Positions 16,103-25,026 are shown, numbered from the stretch's first letter. The stretch is DNA of 64,000 nucleotides from an uncultured Desulfobacter sp. (GCF_963666675.1 NZ_OY762929.1:2666001-2730000); one strand, 5' to 3'. A program made the numbers and translations. Notes: a model not told the origin generated them from the letters alone.

Positions 16103-18067
16103 TTACCAATCTAATGATGATCCTGACAACTCAACGTAATCATTGATCCGCGCAGGAAACTTTTCGGTACTAAATAAGACAAGCCGTTGTCCAGCACGAG
16201 TCATAGCTACATATAGTTTTCTATAAGATTCCTCATAGGCCAATTTTCTCTCGCTTTCATCAAAATCAATATTCTTTGTGTGGCTTATTAGCTCCCCCGC
16301 CCCTAAAACGAATACCAGTCCTGACTCCATTCCAGTACAGCTATTTATATTCATCAAACGAATTTTGCCACCGATATTGATATCTTTCCAGTCATTACAG
16401 TTAAGGACGGTTCCGTTACCTAACTCATTTTCTATTTCGGACTTAAGACTCCAAGGATTATAACAGCTACTACACAATACCATAATCTGATGCAATGGAA
16501 TATCATCAGATTTACAGCATTCTCTTAATTCATTTAAAAAACGCGTCTTTTCATCCTGAAGAGAATGACTACAGATGAGCTGAGGTTTTACACCTCTTTC
16601 CATACGCTTTAGGTCGGGTTTTACGAAGTCCTCTATATTGTCTTCAATTCCTTCAATCAAAGTATTTGCTGCTACCATAATTTCGTAAGTGGTCCGATAG
16701 GAATAGTTTAATTTTTTTGTCCTTCCTCGCACTTTGAAACCAACACTTTTCCAACTCAAACGGCTTTTAAGGAACCCTTGATTAGGGTCAGCACAAAGAA
16801 ATATGCCTCCATTCTTAATCAACGATTTTTTAACTAATTGTAACCATGAAGGAGCAAAAAACTGGGCTTCATCAACCAATATGTGATCAAATTTTTCTAA
16901 TGCGTCCGAATCTTCAAGTAAAGCAAGCTCTCTTATATAAAGGCTTGGTAAATAGCCTTCGGTGCTCGACATTTTATCAACAACAATTTGATATAACTTC
17001 CAGATATGAACGCGCTGTGACTGTTGAAGAGCAAACCCTCTACCTTGACGATCAAATGCGAGGTAGTCATCTTCATCTTTTATCATATACTCGTTGATAT
17101 ATTCGATCTCAGACCAAATCTGCTTATCAGTTAATTTCAAGTTGCAGTAGCTGTCATTGCTTTTGCACAATATTTGAGACCTAAACTGGTCAATTTTCTT
17201 GTCGTTAAATAGAGGGTTAAGCTTTCTATTACAAGAAACTTGTTTTTGTTGGTTTAATGCAAATTGATGAAAAGTTTGGATTTTTAAGTTACCTGGGAGA
17301 CCATCTAACCATGTTTCAAATCTATACTTAATATCAGAAGTCACAGGTTTGTTGTGAATCACCATCAGTACTTTTTTATCAGGATACTTTGTACAGAAAA
17401 GTATGGCTCGATTAATCAATATCAACGTTTTCCCACTACCCGCCACTCCGTTAATTAGACGCACAGAAACATCGTCTTGAAGTTCATCATTCGGATCGGC
17501 GGATTCAAGCATATCAAAACGTGTTGCTAACTCCTGATCATAATCTAAGAAGAACTGCTGTAGGATAGATGTATTATCTATTTTAGACATATTCCTTCTG
17601 GTCGTACACTGGGGGTGAATAGCCGATTCAGGGAAAAGCATTTTCTTTATCCAGTTATATTGCTCAACACCTGACTCCACCAAATGATCAACAATCAATT
17701 TTTCCCCATCAAGATAAAACTTTTTCTGTTCTATTACGAGTATCTCATTGCGTAATTCCCCATAATTCCCCCACAAAGATTCCTGCGTTTCAACCACGGC
17801 AAGATACTTAACTGGATGATACCCCATAGATGTTAATGCTTCGTTAAACTGTACCAATTTTTGAAATTCAACTTCACTTGGCTGACTTGTGTGCCATCCC
17901 ATCGTCAACCAACTTTTATGGGGGCCTTCTAAGATGACTGGTGCCACTCGTGATTCATCTAATAATGGCTCACGAACAATGAAGTCATCAGATAATCTAC
18001 TGAATACTTTTTTAAAATGTCGCCTAACTTTACGATCTAACCCAGATATTGATTCCATTTGCGCCAT
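16103..18067 (-). CDS. UvrD/Rep-like superfamily 1A helicase with a novel N-terminal region
   Basis: A 654-residue ATP-dependent helicase. Residues 1-160 are not a domain I recognise; they contain WLTMGWHT and a beta-rich segment (KYLAVVETQE, NEILVIEQKKFYLDGEKLIV) that could be a nuclease-like or binding module. The core starts near 195: Walker A GVAGSGKT 207-214, DEAQ 399-402 (motif II), LCADPNQG 424-431 (motif III), NYSYRT 454-459 (motif IV) and YVAMTRAGQRLVL 619-631 (motif VI). It follows the SF1B helicase gene by eight bases, with AGGAAA before its ATG inside the gap, so the two are one transcription unit. Islands rich in IS debris often carry helicase-based phage defence, but I cannot name a known system. 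Gabija and similar systems pair such a helicase with a nuclease, absent here. Confidence 0.88.
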   Translation of the reverse strand: MAQMESISGLDRKVRRHFKKVFSRLSDDFIVREPLLDESRVAPVILEGPHKSWLTMGWHTSQPSEVEFQKLVQFNEALTSMGYHPVKYLAVVETQESLWGNYGELRNEILVIEQKKFYLDGEKLIVDHLVESGVEQYNWIKKMLFPESAIHPQCTTRRNMSKIDNTSILQQFFLDYDQELATRFDMLESADPNDELQDDVSVRLINGVAGSGKTLILINRAILFCTKYPDKKVLMVIHNKPVTSDIKYRFETWLDGLPGNLKIQTFHQFALNQQKQVSCNRKLNPLFNDKKIDQFRSQILCKSNDSYCNLKLTDKQIWSEIEYINEYMIKDEDDYLAFDRQGRGFALQQSQRVHIWKLYQIVVDKMSSTEGYLPSLYIRELALLEDSDALEKFDHILVDEAQFFAPSWLQLVKKSLIKNGGIFLCADPNQGFLKSRLSWKSVGFKVRGRTKKLNYSYRTTYEIMVAANTLIEGIEDNIEDFVKPDLKRMERGVKPQLICSHSLQDEKTRFLNELRECCKSDDIPLHQIMVLCSSCYNPWSLKSEIENELGNGTVLNCNDWKDINIGGKIRLMNINSCTGMESGLVFVLGAGELISHTKNIDFDESERKLAYEESYRKLYVAMTRAGQRLVLFSTEKFPARINDYVELSGSSLDW

Positions 18068-18075
18068 GATGTTTC

Positions 18076-19803
18076 CTAATTATATTGATATCCAGAATTT
18101 ATTAGTGAGCGATAATCTTCTATCTTCTTAAGCAACGCCTTATCATCTAATTCTTGAAGAAATGATAGTGGTATTTTCGGACCGATCAATATCAACTTTG
18201 TCTGTGGGCGAGTGATTGCGACATTTAAACGCTCTGCTTGGAAAAAGAAATTTGCAATAGCACTGATATACTGTGGATCTGAAGAGCATAGAGAGATAAT
18301 TATCATCTCCCTTTCCTGTCCCTGCATCCTTTCCACAGTATCTGTAACGATAGTTTTAGAAGAAAAGAGGCCTTTTCTATTAGCAAGTTCTGATTTCAAA
18401 GCTTTTGCATGACTTCTAAAAGGGGTCACAACACCAATGTTTTCTGCATCCAGACCCGCACTAATGGCAGTTCCAATAATATCAACAACAAGTTCTGCTT
18501 CAGGTTTATTGACATTCCTTGCATTAATCTGGGGTGATTTTATAAATACAAAAGGATGTTTATCCGATAGAATATCGCAATATTTTTCAGGCTTCATAGG
18601 TAATTTAAACATTCGCTTAGCATTTGGGCCTGCAGAGGATAGACGCCCTTCGTAATAGCATTGGCTAGGCCAATTCGATAATCCCTCACACATACGATAG
18701 GTTTGGCTAAGCATCACTGAAACATTTTCATTACCAGAAATCATTCGAGAAAATACTGAATAATCATCAAGAACTGACGGCGAAAGTATTACTGGTGGAA
18801 GTTGTTTATGGTCACCAACGAATACAAATCGCTTAGCTTTTCTCATCGCCATGATTGCAAGTGGGAGCGTAATTTGGCTTGCTTCATCAAAAATAACAGT
18901 ATCAAACTCATATTGTTCTAATCGCGTACTGCATGTTGCAAAAGGCGTTGCACCAATGACATAACCAGAATCGGGACGTTCACCCCATTCATCAGCATAT
19001 TTATAATGCTGAATTTTTTTATTCAAGCCTTTAGTGCATCCCTGAGCACCGACCTTTATAACAGGAACATTTTCATCGGCGATTTTATTCAACGCGTTAT
19101 TAATTGCCATGTGAGTATGTGACGTCATAAAGACTTGCTGGCCTTGTTCAACTAATAACTTTGCTACTAAACTGATTACTTTTGTTTTTCCTGTGCCTGG
19201 AGGCCCTTGAACACATGCTATATATTTAGCAGCTACCGCTTTTCCGACCGCATCAGCTTGCTGCTCATTCAGTCCACATTCATCGGCAAAATCCGCAGCA
19301 TCATCATACTCATCTTCAAAAATAAAACTTAAATCTAATTTATTGGCTAAAAGCGGCAGCAAGATCTCCCTACCACGTTTTGAATCGGCTATTTCGTCTA
19401 TTGCCTTATCATAGAATGGTTTTAAATCCATCGTGTCCGGATCGGCATAGCAACCGGAAATAACTTCACTAAGAGCCTTATCGTCTATCTGATGAACTCG
19501 AACTAACCATTCATCTTCATTCTCTGCCTCGATGGTACCTTGCTGAATTTGTCTTTTTTGACTTGGTTCGCCTAAATGTAGGCATATCATGTCCCCTTCA
19601 CGAAATCTTGATTCATTTTCACCTAAAACAACATGTAAATGATTTTTTCCTTCTTTTCGAACATGAAGAATTTGTTGAGATTCACCTTTTAATAACTTCT
19701 GCTTAATTGGTTTTTCCCAGATTTCATACAACTTTTCATAATTTGCATCATGCTCATCTTCAACAAATTTCCTCAAATCGTATAATACACTTCTTAATTC
19801 CAT
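18076..19803 (-). CDS. UPF1/DNA2-like superfamily 1B helicase
   Basis: A 575-residue helicase, first gene of the pair. Residues 1-175 include a beta-barrel-like region (LHVVLGENESRFREGDMIC...) similar to the 1B domain of UPF1/IGHMBP2 helicases. The core shows Walker A GPPGTGKT 200-207, motif Ia TSHTHMAINN, motif II DEAS 306-309, motif III VGDHKQLPPV 329-338, motif IV QTYRM 367-371, motif V DTVERMQGQE 488-497 and motif VI ERLNVAITRP 524-533. All ATPase residues look intact. No nuclease domain or membrane segment is present. The stop at 18076 is eight bases before the UvrD-like gene's start. An isolated promoter lies upstream at 19843-19870. A small two-helicase operon in an IS-bounded island suggests a mobile or defence function, which is inference. 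Confidence 0.9.
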   Translation of the reverse strand: MELRSVLYDLRKFVEDEHDANYEKLYEIWEKPIKQKLLKGESQQILHVRKEGKNHLHVVLGENESRFREGDMICLHLGEPSQKRQIQQGTIEAENEDEWLVRVHQIDDKALSEVISGCYADPDTMDLKPFYDKAIDEIADSKRGREILLPLLANKLDLSFIFEDEYDDAADFADECGLNEQQADAVGKAVAAKYIACVQGPPGTGKTKVISLVAKLLVEQGQQVFMTSHTHMAINNALNKIADENVPVIKVGAQGCTKGLNKKIQHYKYADEWGERPDSGYVIGATPFATCSTRLEQYEFDTVIFDEASQITLPLAIMAMRKAKRFVFVGDHKQLPPVILSPSVLDDYSVFSRMISGNENVSVMLSQTYRMCEGLSNWPSQCYYEGRLSSAGPNAKRMFKLPMKPEKYCDILSDKHPFVFIKSPQINARNVNKPEAELVVDIIGTAISAGLDAENIGVVTPFRSHAKALKSELANRKGLFSSKTIVTDTVERMQGQEREMIIISLCSSDPQYISAIANFFFQAERLNVAITRPQTKLILIGPKIPLSFLQELDDKALLKKIEDYRSLINSGYQYN

Positions 19804-19842
19804 CTAAACCAGCCAATAATATAATTAAAGTAAGCCTTACTT

Positions 19843-19870
19843 AATATGCTCAACAACAATAAGTTGTCAA
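19843..19870 (-). promoter_or_regulatory. Putative sigma-70 promoter of the helicase pair
   Basis: On the minus strand TTGACA (19870-19865) is a perfect -35 hexamer, followed after 16 bases by CATATT (19848-19843), a four-of-six -10. It lies about 40 bases before the first helicase ATG, in very AT-rich DNA, in the right direction. No operator-like palindrome is obvious. Confidence 0.5.
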
Positions 19871-20217
19871 TAATATTATTACAAATGTAAAAGCGGCATT
19901 TTTCCTTCGCAGCCGGAACAAAATACCTTTAAAATTTATTCAATATATGGCTTAAAAATTCAGAATCGCTAAGTGGTGAAGACTACGTCCAAGGCAGATT
20001 CTTTTGGGGTGGGTGATGCCTCTACAAACCTGTACCTCCATCAAGGGGTTTCCGAGTCCTACCAATCCAAATTTTTTAGTAGACCGCAATAATGGTATTC
20101 AGTGTCGCTACGCCAGTTTTTTAACCAGGCAGGAATAACAGAAGTAGCCAACGCCTACAATAACAAGCACCACAGCGTTCATGGATAGGCATATCGTAAG
20201 CGGTGTTTTAACCCCAC
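19871..20217. other. Non-coding gap without recognisable features
   Basis: No frame with coding character, no IS end and no tRNA is seen in these 347 bases. The right part (AACCCCACTCAGCAAGGGACAG) leads into the REP-type transposase remnant. The two helicase genes therefore have no partner gene on this side. Confidence 0.4.
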
Positions 20218-21257
20218 TCAGCAAGGGACAGATTCAGAAATTTTTTCTTTTTCACATTGTAGGGGAGCAACGCCTGTGATGGGGGATATGGGGTCACATC
20301 TTGAATAGTGAATAAAGTCTTTATAACCTGTTTGAAATTCAGAATTATCTTTCAACATAGCCTTGGCACTTTTAATACAATGACTTACAGATGAATATGT
20401 AAGTCCCAGATATTGACCAATCTGTTTATTCGTAAATGCTCCGGTTTCCCATAATAGATAAACCAGCAAATCTCTGTAAATTTTATCTGCTCTACCTATT
20501 CTTGCAGCTTTTTAAAAGCTGCAAGATCGCACTCAAGGATTTTTGATGCTGTCTCAAGTAAAGCCGGTACATCATAATCATCTTTGGTCAGTTTTTGTTG
20601 CGGGATTTCACTATGGGGGGGGGGGTGAGCAGATATTTTCTTTTTACCTGTTTGGCAAATGCCATAGTCCCGACAGCAATTCCAAGGTGAATATCCCTAG
20701 CTAATTTTTCCTTTTGCCCCGAATAGGCCTGAACTTTATTACGGGAATCCACATGGGGATCATTTTGATTTATTTTGCTTAATATTAAACTTGTGGTCAG
20801 CCATGGCGGTAAAGGGTCGCCATATGCATATGCCCGATAACTGCTCCACTCATAGTCAGCAAGGCTGGAAACAATACCTGCCCGTAGCGGATTCCTGTGA
20901 ATATAACAAGATAATCGGAATATATATGCATCATCCTGTACCAGTATACTTTTGAACCTACCCTGAAAAAGGTGTCCCCATCTTTTATGCAGAACATTAT
21001 AACGCTTTCTAAATGTAACACCGAACCACTGCATGCTGTTGGACAAATTAGCTTCAGGGGTTTCAATCAAAAGGTGGTAGTGTATCCATTAAAACCCAGG
21101 CATGAATCTTTATGGTAAAACGATCTGACATCTCTTCAAGAACCGTGACAAATAGTTCTCTGTCCATATTATTGCCGCCAATGTCCCGGCCATCAATACC
21201 TCTGGACATCACATGGTAATACGCATCTTTGTATTCAATTCTCCATTGCCTTGCCAT
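20218..21257 (-). pseudogene. REP-associated tyrosine transposase (RAYT, Y1/IS200-like), multiply frameshifted
   Basis: Start ATG 21257 gives MARQWRIEYKDAYYHVMSRG, the standard RAYT opening. The frame breaks at HAWVLMD, where the DNA is two bases short, so MDNHYHLLIETP (the HUH metal site) is split. It resumes as ETPEANLSNSMQWFG through KRWGHLFQGRFKSILVQDD and YIHRNPLRAGIV, then breaks again at a ten-C tract (minus strand) near 20620-20630 and once more at AAAAA before KAARIGRADKIYRDLLVYLL. The last part (20316-20469) is the DnaA-like C-terminal HTH (TNKQIGQYLGLTYSSVSH) seen in many RAYTs. Three frameshifts, one in the HUH motif, make it inactive unless the homopolymer breaks are sequencing errors. 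It is flanked by 22-bp inverted repeats. Confidence 0.85.
20294..20315 (-). repeat. REP-like 22-bp repeat, left copy
   Basis: TCACATCTTGAATAGTGAAT (plus AA) is the exact reverse complement of 21296-21317. It falls at the end of the RAYT HTH region, so the codons after about YKDFIHYS are repeat rather than protein-derived. RAYT genes are characteristically bracketed by the palindromic REP sequences they mobilise. Confidence 0.75.
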
Positions 21258-21295
21258 TTGTATGGGCTAAACATTTTTACGAAAAATGCCAATTC

Positions 21296-21317
21296 TTATT
21301 CACTATTCAAGATGTGA
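21296..21317 (+). repeat. REP-like 22-bp repeat, right copy
   Basis: The exact inverted partner of 20294-20315, located 39 bases outside the RAYT start codon. The group II intron remnant begins directly at its right edge, so insertion of the RAYT/REP unit is the likely cause of the intron's 5' truncation. Confidence 0.75.
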
Positions 21318-21600
21318 GCCTGCACACGAAAGTGTTGGCTCGGGTCAAATGGTTTACCGAAGAAAGGGTCCGTAAACATTTATGTGTACGGCATAAAGCT
21401 CGTACCCGGACAAATGGGTATAAACGGTTCTCTACAGATTTTCTTTACACCAAGTTGTATTTGTATAGAATTCCAACTTACGCAAAATGGAAAAGGGCGT
21501 AAGCCTTACAATGAAGAACATCGGAAAGCCGTGTACGGGAAAACCGTATGCACGGTTTGATGAGGAGAGCCTGGGCTACACGCCCTGGCTCCTACTCTAC
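21318..21600 (+). mobile_element. Group II intron, 3' remnant (maturase tail, domains V and VI)
   Basis: Reading 21319-21502 gives a maturase/reverse-transcriptase C-terminus (VKWFTEERVRKHLCVRHKAR, GYKRFSTDFLYTKLYLYRIP). It is followed by a domain V hairpin at 21526-21559 (AGCCGTGTACGG-GAAA-CCGTATGCACGGTT) and a domain VI hairpin at about 21563-21597 (GAGAGCCTGGG...CCCTGGCTCC), ending CTACTCTAC at 21600, a typical bacterial group II 3' boundary. The reverse-transcriptase domain and domains I-III are missing, so the intron cannot splice or retrohome. The 5' break coincides with the right REP-like repeat. The old target would have continued at CCAGATTT (21601). Confidence 0.88.
21526..21559 (+). 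ncRNA. Group II intron domain V
   Basis: A 34-nt hairpin with the conserved AGCCGTGT lower strand, a GAAA-type tetraloop and the CACGGTT return strand. It contains the AGC catalytic-triad position at its base. It is the most conserved part of group II introns and shows that the downstream domain VI hairpin is genuine. Confidence 0.85.
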
Positions 21601-21787
21601 CCAGATTTAGGTCTCCTTTAAAAAGAGCTGGAACAAAAACGTCTTGTCTGTCTCGCCGTCAGGGGGATACAGATGCAGCCTCACTCATCATGATCCGGCA
21701 TTCGGGAAAATGGTGCTCCCCTTATTAAATCACTTTATGAAAATATCTGGGGACGAGATGTCATGATAAAAAACAGGAGGTGTAACA

Positions 21788-22012
21788 ATGAAAACCAATC
21801 AGATCATTCCTGATTTCGGATCCGTCAGCCTGAGGGAGGCAAAGCCGGTTCCCGCCATTCCTCCCGGTGGCATCGCCTATACCAACAACGGCGATTATGT
21901 GTGTATCTTTTTCGGTCCGACGCCTGCCTGGCCGGTTGAATATATCGGGCAGATCGATGGTGGCACCTGGAAAAACTGGTTGAAAATTCAGTTAATTCAG
22001 TTACTATATTAG
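21788..22012 (+). CDS. Small cyclophilin-like fold protein, probably C-terminally shortened
   Basis: A 74-residue protein with a strong AGGAGG seven bases before ATG 21788. Residues 26-60 (PGGIAYTNNGDYVCIFFGPT then PAWPVEYIGQIDG) match the cyclophilin-like-fold group (family: GDLAYWPPG.ALCIFFGPTP.......VNVIGRI). Family members are about 110-130 residues and keep one more strand after the IGRI motif. Here the end (WKNWLKIQLIQLLY) departs from the family, so the gene may be frameshifted or truncated. Function is unknown for the family. The gene follows the dead intron and precedes the secreted beta-helix gene. Confidence 0.65.
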   Translation: MKTNQIIPDFGSVSLREAKPVPAIPPGGIAYTNNGDYVCIFFGPTPAWPVEYIGQIDGGTWKNWLKIQLIQLLY

Positions 22013-22088
22013 ACCGAAGTTGTAAACCGCATTACCTGTTAAGACGAACTCTTAAAACCGAAGAATTTCGTGGTGAGGATTTAAATTC

Positions 22089-24608
22089 ATGCGAAAAATT
22101 GATTCCATTCTGATACTGGCGGCTGTTTTTTATCATCTGTTTACCATTCCGGCATGGGCTTCAAGCCGTGCCACCCTGGTTGATTTCGGCAGTACCCAGG
22201 CCGGGAACACTTTCGGCCTGCCCGGATGGGACAGCGTAATGATGGATGTCTATACGCAAAATATTGATATCGGTCCGGGCGGGACAACCACTGTGGTTGG
22301 GAACAACGGTGCTTACAACTACCAGGGAGTGGCCGGAACCGGAAGGCTTTTCAGTCCCGGGGATATCATCCGGGTCACCTGGTACAACCACTCGGATACA
22401 CCTGTCTCCTTTACCCCGAAAATCAGCTTCAATGACCCGGACCGACCGGCCAGCGGTTCACCCGGTGACTGGCATGACATGGAGACGACATTGATCGGAC
22501 CCGGTGAGACCGGAACATCCGAGTTCACTGTTGTTTCCGGTTCTGCCGGCATTCACGAGCTGGTCAATGTGAACGTAAACTACACAAACTATCAGGTTTT
22601 AATCTGTGATCAGATCGAACTTATCTCAGATTCGGAAAGGATCGGTGTAACCGTCCGGAAGGCCGGGACCGGAAGCGGTATGGTATCCAGTGAACCGGCA
22701 GGTCTGGATTGCGGTGTTGTTTGCACTGAAACGTTGTTCCCGGGCCAGGCGGTTGAACTGACAGCCACTGCTGATGAGGGCTCAAAGTTTTCCGGATGGA
22801 GCGGGGATTGCAGCGGCAGCGGGACATGCCGCATGATTCTGGACAGCCCCAAAACGGTAACCGCACAGTTTACCGGCGGGGTTCCCATCGCCGGGTTCCA
22901 GGTGGATACCGCCATTGGAATTGCCCCGTTTACGGCAACTTTCACCGACACCTCCGTCAACACTCCTGAAAGCTGGCAGTGGGATTTCAATAATGACGGC
23001 ATTATTGATGCGACAGCACAGAACCCGTCTTTTGAATACACGGAACCGGGTATCTATACGGTTTCACTGACGGTGGGCAATGCCGTGGGAAGCGATACGA
23101 AAACCTGCCGGTATTTAATGACAGTAAGAAATCCTGCCGGCGGCAGCGTCTATGAAATCGGTCCCGGAAAGACATATGAGTCCACCCACGATGTGGCACT
23201 GCAATGGCTGACCGCCGGAGATGTGGTCCGGATATATGCCAAACCGGATCAGGCCCCTTACCGGGAAAAATTTATCGCTGCCGGCGTGGGAACAGCCTCC
23301 AACCCCATCCGTATTGTAGGGATTCCCGATGACCAGGGAAACAAACCGGTTTTTTACGGCTATAATGCCCTTGATAATCCAAACTACGGCAACTACTACT
23401 GGAACGAGAACCGCCAGGTCATACTGATCGGCCAGTACAGCTCGAAACCTGCCGAGCATCTGATCATTGAGGGGCTGGCGGTCCACGGTGCGGTTTACGG
23501 CGATCCCTATACCAATGACAGCGGCCAGGCCTCGACCTACGCCTCCAATGCCTGCGGCATCCGCGTATCCATGGGCACGGTAACTATTCGAAACTGCGAT
23601 ATACACGGCAATGAGAACGGCATTTTTTCCGCTAACACGGAAAATTTGGTGATAGAGAACTGCAGTATTCATGACAACGGTGTTCACACCTCCTCCACCC
23701 AGCAGCACAACCTGTACCTTGGGGGAGGGGCAGGAAGCCGGGTGACCGTCCAGTACTCCCATATCGGTGAGCTGCTCAACGACGGACAGCAGGCCAAGTT
23801 CCGGACGGAAACCCTGATTTTCCGGTACAACTGGGTGGAAGGCGGTAAAAACAGTGTACTTGATCTGGTGGAAGACGGGGACAACGGTGTGTCGGATGCC
23901 TATGTCTACGGCAACGTTCTGATCAAACCGGCCTATGCCAATAACGGGCGAATGATTCATTTTGGCGGAGACAACGCCGCTATTCACCGGACCGGGACTT
24001 TGTATTTTTTCAACAATACCTGCATTATTAAAACCGTCAACCGGCAGGTCGTTCTGTTTCAGATCACGGAAACCGGTGCTGATGTTATTGCGGACAACAA
24101 CATTTTTTATAAACCGGCCGGCATCTCCCTCCCTCTATATTTGTGCGATCCATACCGGGAAGACAACCTCACCGGAGAAAACAACTGGCTGCGGGACAGC
24201 ATCCTGGGCGCAGAACTGTTATCTTCCAGTCTTCTCGGTGAAACGCCGGGATTTATTGATGCCGGGAATGACGATTATCACCTGGCAGATGCCGCACCTG
24301 TCAAGGATATCATCCAGGGCGATCTCTTTCCCGGCGGATATGTACCGGACAAACAATACGTCAAACACCTCGCTTTTGAGTCCCGCCCCGATGACGGGCG
24401 GCTGGATATCGGCGCGTTTGAGCTGGCCGGCCCACCCTGCCCGGCCGACCTGGAACCGGACGGCCGGATAGATGCCGGGGACATGGTCCTTCTGGCCGGT
24501 GATTTCGGCCTGCCCGGCGAAGCGGCAGATATTGACGGAGACGGGGACATGGACGGCCGAGACCTTTATGAGATGGCTGAGAATTTTAACACGGACTGCA
24601 CTCCCTGA
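22089..24608 (+). CDS. Secreted multidomain PKD / right-handed beta-helix protein with dockerin-like C-terminus
   Basis: An 839-residue exported protein. Residues 1-25 are a signal peptide ending AWA. Residues about 27-180 are a beta-rich, carbohydrate-binding-like module (LVDFGS...). Residues 185-260 carry the GSGMVSSEPAGLDCG / LTATADEGSKFSGWSGDC repeat common in bacterial surface proteins. A PKD domain follows (about 265-345, ATFTDTSVNTPESWQWDFNND). Residues 350-780 show parallel beta-helix/pectate-lyase-like repeats (VTIRNCDIHGNENGIFS, LVIENCSIHDNGVH). The end has two dockerin-like calcium loops (DLEPDGRIDAGDMVLLAGDF, DIDGDGDMDGRDLYEMAENF). This suggests extracellular polysaccharide binding or cleavage; no catalytic residues can be assigned from sequence alone. 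GTGAGG lies upstream of ATG 22089. Confidence 0.85.
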   Translation: MRKIDSILILAAVFYHLFTIPAWASSRATLVDFGSTQAGNTFGLPGWDSVMMDVYTQNIDIGPGGTTTVVGNNGAYNYQGVAGTGRLFSPGDIIRVTWYNHSDTPVSFTPKISFNDPDRPASGSPGDWHDMETTLIGPGETGTSEFTVVSGSAGIHELVNVNVNYTNYQVLICDQIELISDSERIGVTVRKAGTGSGMVSSEPAGLDCGVVCTETLFPGQAVELTATADEGSKFSGWSGDCSGSGTCRMILDSPKTVTAQFTGGVPIAGFQVDTAIGIAPFTATFTDTSVNTPESWQWDFNNDGIIDATAQNPSFEYTEPGIYTVSLTVGNAVGSDTKTCRYLMTVRNPAGGSVYEIGPGKTYESTHDVALQWLTAGDVVRIYAKPDQAPYREKFIAAGVGTASNPIRIVGIPDDQGNKPVFYGYNALDNPNYGNYYWNENRQVILIGQYSSKPAEHLIIEGLAVHGAVYGDPYTNDSGQASTYASNACGIRVSMGTVTIRNCDIHGNENGIFSANTENLVIENCSIHDNGVHTSSTQQHNLYLGGGAGSRVTVQYSHIGELLNDGQQAKFRTETLIFRYNWVEGGKNSVLDLVEDGDNGVSDAYVYGNVLIKPAYANNGRMIHFGGDNAAIHRTGTLYFFNNTCIIKTVNRQVVLFQITETGADVIADNNIFYKPAGISLPLYLCDPYREDNLTGENNWLRDSILGAELLSSSLLGETPGFIDAGNDDYHLADAAPVKDIIQGDLFPGGYVPDKQYVKHLAFESRPDDGRLDIGAFELAGPPCPADLEPDGRIDAGDMVLLAGDFGLPGEAADIDGDGDMDGRDLYEMAENFNTDCTP

Positions 24609-24660
24609 TTTGTGATGGAAGCGATCTAACCGACATCCAATTCACCATTTTCTTTTTTAA

Positions 24661-24723
24661 TAACGGCCATGGGCCGACCTGGTCTATCAACACCCAGGCT
24701 CAGCCCACAACGAAAGTTGAAAG
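24661..24723 (+). repeat. Dispersed palindromic repeat, copy 1
   Basis: TAACGGCCATGGGCCGACCT, a loop, then CCAGGCTCAGCCCACAACGAAA and a GTTGAAAG end. The same unit recurs at 38369-38432 and 38462-38527. CCTGG pairs with CCAGG and GGGC with GCCC, giving a bulged hairpin with an 11-base loop. It lies 50 bases after the beta-helix gene stop. It could be a transcribed structured element or a REP-like repeat. Confidence 0.75.
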
Positions 24724-24773
24724 ATCTGTGTCGGTTACACAGACTTTTTTAATAAAGTAAAAGGCAAAGCTGC

Positions 24774-24908
24774 ATGGCTGACGAAACACTCGACAAATTA
24801 AAAATTGAGTTATCTAAATTGAAGATCAATTCCGGGGCCATCTTACTTAATGCAAACAAGAAACATGCGACGAGCAAGCGTAGATGTGCAGGGTTTGCCG
24901 ATCCATAA
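24774..24908 (+). CDS. Possible 44-residue small protein
   Basis: ATG 24774 opens a short frame starting MADETLDKLKIELSKLKI, an amphipathic charged helix, followed by a basic Lys/Arg-rich tail (NKKHATSKRRCAGF) and a stop at 24908. No convincing ribosome site precedes it (AAAAGGCAAAGC lies upstream). It could be a small nucleic-acid-binding protein, a fragment or chance. It sits in an otherwise gene-free stretch after the dispersed repeat. Confidence 0.25.
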   Translation: MADETLDKLKIELSKLKINSGAILLNANKKHATSKRRCAGFADP

Positions 24909-25026
24909 AGATTTTGAGATTGAAATTTTTTAAGGAGGCCATTCGAATTCTTGATACTTTTAGAAGGAATTCTTAGGAATCTTACGGCGAGACCTCTGTC
25001 TATGAGTACTTAGTTTCAAGATTTTA

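Noticed and set aside
23115..23987. 290-codon minus-strand frame
   Set aside because: Antisense to the beta-helix repeats of the secreted protein.
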